The position numbers and the translations under genes were made by a program. DNA of 7,462 bases from an uncultured Verrucomicrobiota bacterium (GTDB taxonomy: Bacteria; Verrucomicrobiota; Verrucomicrobiia; Limisphaerales; UBA9464), in NCBI GenBank assembly GCA_903864375.1, contig CAIPFS010000007.1:1-7462 (forward strand), written 5' to 3'. Positions 6,729-7,462 of the stretch are shown here, in pieces. Under the pieces are notes generated by a model. The model did no database searches. It worked only from the letters and a program-made list of their open reading frames with translations, and had not been told where the DNA came from. Numbering within the stretch: the first letter of the stretch is position 1; each line of letters opens with the position of its first letter.

Positions 6729-7462
6729 ACGGACGGGGAGAGCGGGCGATCGCAGGAGCCCGCGTCACCGTCGAAGTCAAATCAGTCAACCGCCGACAGG
6801 CGGAGGTGCTCGTCCGGATGCCCCGGGAATTGGACGGGTTGGAAAGCCGTGTTCGGGATGAGATCCTCAAGGGGGTGGGGCGGGGCCGGGTTGAAGCCTC
6901 CGTCACACTTCAGGTCGAGACAGCGGGGGCTGCCACCCGCATCAACCGGACCCTCGCGGCGGCCTATCATGCCGGGTTGACGGAGTTGGCCAACAGCCTG
7001 GGCATGCCCGCCACGGTCACCCTCGAAGTGCTCCTGCGCTGTCCCGGTGTGCTCGATACCTCCAGTCCCGAAACCGATGTGGAGGGACTCTGGCCGGTCA
7101 TCGCGGGCTCGCTGCGGGAGGCTCTGGCGGGATTGGACGCCATGCGACACCGGGAGGGGGAGGCACTCGCGGCGGATCTTCACCTGAGAATCGGGGCCAT
7201 GCGCGTGGCGTTCCAACGCATCCGGACGCAACTGCCGGAGGCGGGCAAACGGCTCCGGGAACAGTTGTTGAGCCGTGTCGCGGCCGCCGGACTGACGGCG
7301 GTTGCCGCCGACGATGAACGGGTGATCCGCGAGGTGGTCTTTTATGCGGATCGAAGCGACATCTCCGAGGAATTGACCCGGTTGGAAAGTCATTTTGCCC
7401 AGTATGAGGAAAGCCGGGGCGCGGTTGAGCCGATTGGGCGCAAGCTGGACTTCCTGGCCCAG
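6710..7462 (+). CDS. yicC: YicC-family endoribonuclease, 3' end outside window
   Basis: YicC proteins are conserved bacterial endoribonucleases; the E. coli protein takes part in decay of the small RNA RyhB. 251 codons are visible and the frame is still open at the right edge. Family features are the N-terminal MRSMTGYGRG (1-10), VEVKSVNRR (21-29), RGRVEASVTL (58-67) and MRHREGEAL (145-153), then the C-terminal DUF1732 block DRSDISEELTRLESH (214-228) and GRKLDFLAQ (243-251). E. coli YicC is 287 residues, so some 25-40 residues are probably missing, beginning with the usual QExNRE segment. The start is ambiguous: in-frame ATGs occur at 6680, 6710 and 6719. I chose 6710 because MRSMTGYGR is the common family opening; none has a clear Shine-Dalgarno sequence. 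The gene is divergent from the acyl ligase. In many bacteria yicC is followed by gmk, which would lie beyond the window. Confidence 0.93.
   Translation, partial: MRSMTGYGRGERAIAGARVTVEVKSVNRRQAEVLVRMPRELDGLESRVRDEILKGVGRGRVEASVTLQVETAGAATRINRTLAAAYHAGLTELANSLGMPATVTLEVLLRCPGVLDTSSPETDVEGLWPVIAGSLREALAGLDAMRHREGEALAADLHLRIGAMRVAFQRIRTQLPEAGKRLREQLLSRVAAAGLTAVAADDERVIREVVFYADRSDISEELTRLESHFAQYEESRGAVEPIGRKLDFLAQ

Noticed and set aside
6782..7393. A 203-codon open frame on the minus strand, opposite yicC
   Set aside because: The plus strand carries YicC motifs along the same stretch; the antisense product shows no recognisable domain.
1..7462. Search for a defence system, mobile element, CRISPR, tRNA or biosynthetic cluster
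   Set aside because: All five genes belong to ordinary housekeeping, transport or envelope families; no terminal inverted repeats, transposase, integrase, repeat-spacer pattern or tRNA-like fold was found by eye.

Overview
The window is about 7.5 kb of GC-rich bacterial chromosome. It holds five protein-coding genes and no sign of a mobile element, CRISPR array, RNA gene or phage. Two genes are cut by the window edges. The style of two of the proteins suggests a member of the PVC group, most likely Verrucomicrobiota. One is a large sodium:solute symporter with the GGRNVSWW and FAADTPLAVTGM signatures. The other is a secreted PQQ-type beta-propeller protein whose mature end begins GDWPRFRG. 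This assignment is inferred from family resemblance and is not proven by the sequence.

Layout from left to right: (1) a sodium:solute symporter on the minus strand, running off the left edge; (2) a 111-bp divergent intergenic region; (3) an exported PQQ-like beta-propeller protein on the plus strand; (4) a 13-bp gap where it converges with pyrG; (5) pyrG, CTP synthase, on the minus strand; (6) a 140-bp leader region holding a hairpin close to the pyrG start; (7) an AMP-forming acyl-CoA ligase of the FadD type, also on the minus strand and upstream of pyrG; (8) a 167-bp divergent intergenic region; (9) a YicC-family endoribonuclease on the plus strand, cut by the right edge just before its C-terminus.

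The genes do not form one pathway. pyrG makes CTP for nucleic acid and phospholipid synthesis. The ligase activates a fatty or other carboxylic acid to its CoA thioester. The two could be co-transcribed, and CTP use in lipid synthesis is a loose link, but the 140-bp gap makes tight coupling uncertain. YicC acts in RNA turnover. The symporter imports an unidentified solute using the sodium gradient. The propeller protein is periplasmic or envelope-associated and its role is unknown.

I found no undescribed system here. The points most worth a second look are small: a hairpin that could mask the pyrG ribosome binding region, a 12-bp in-frame duplication around the yicC start that gives three candidate start codons, and a possible leaderless promoter arrangement at the propeller gene.
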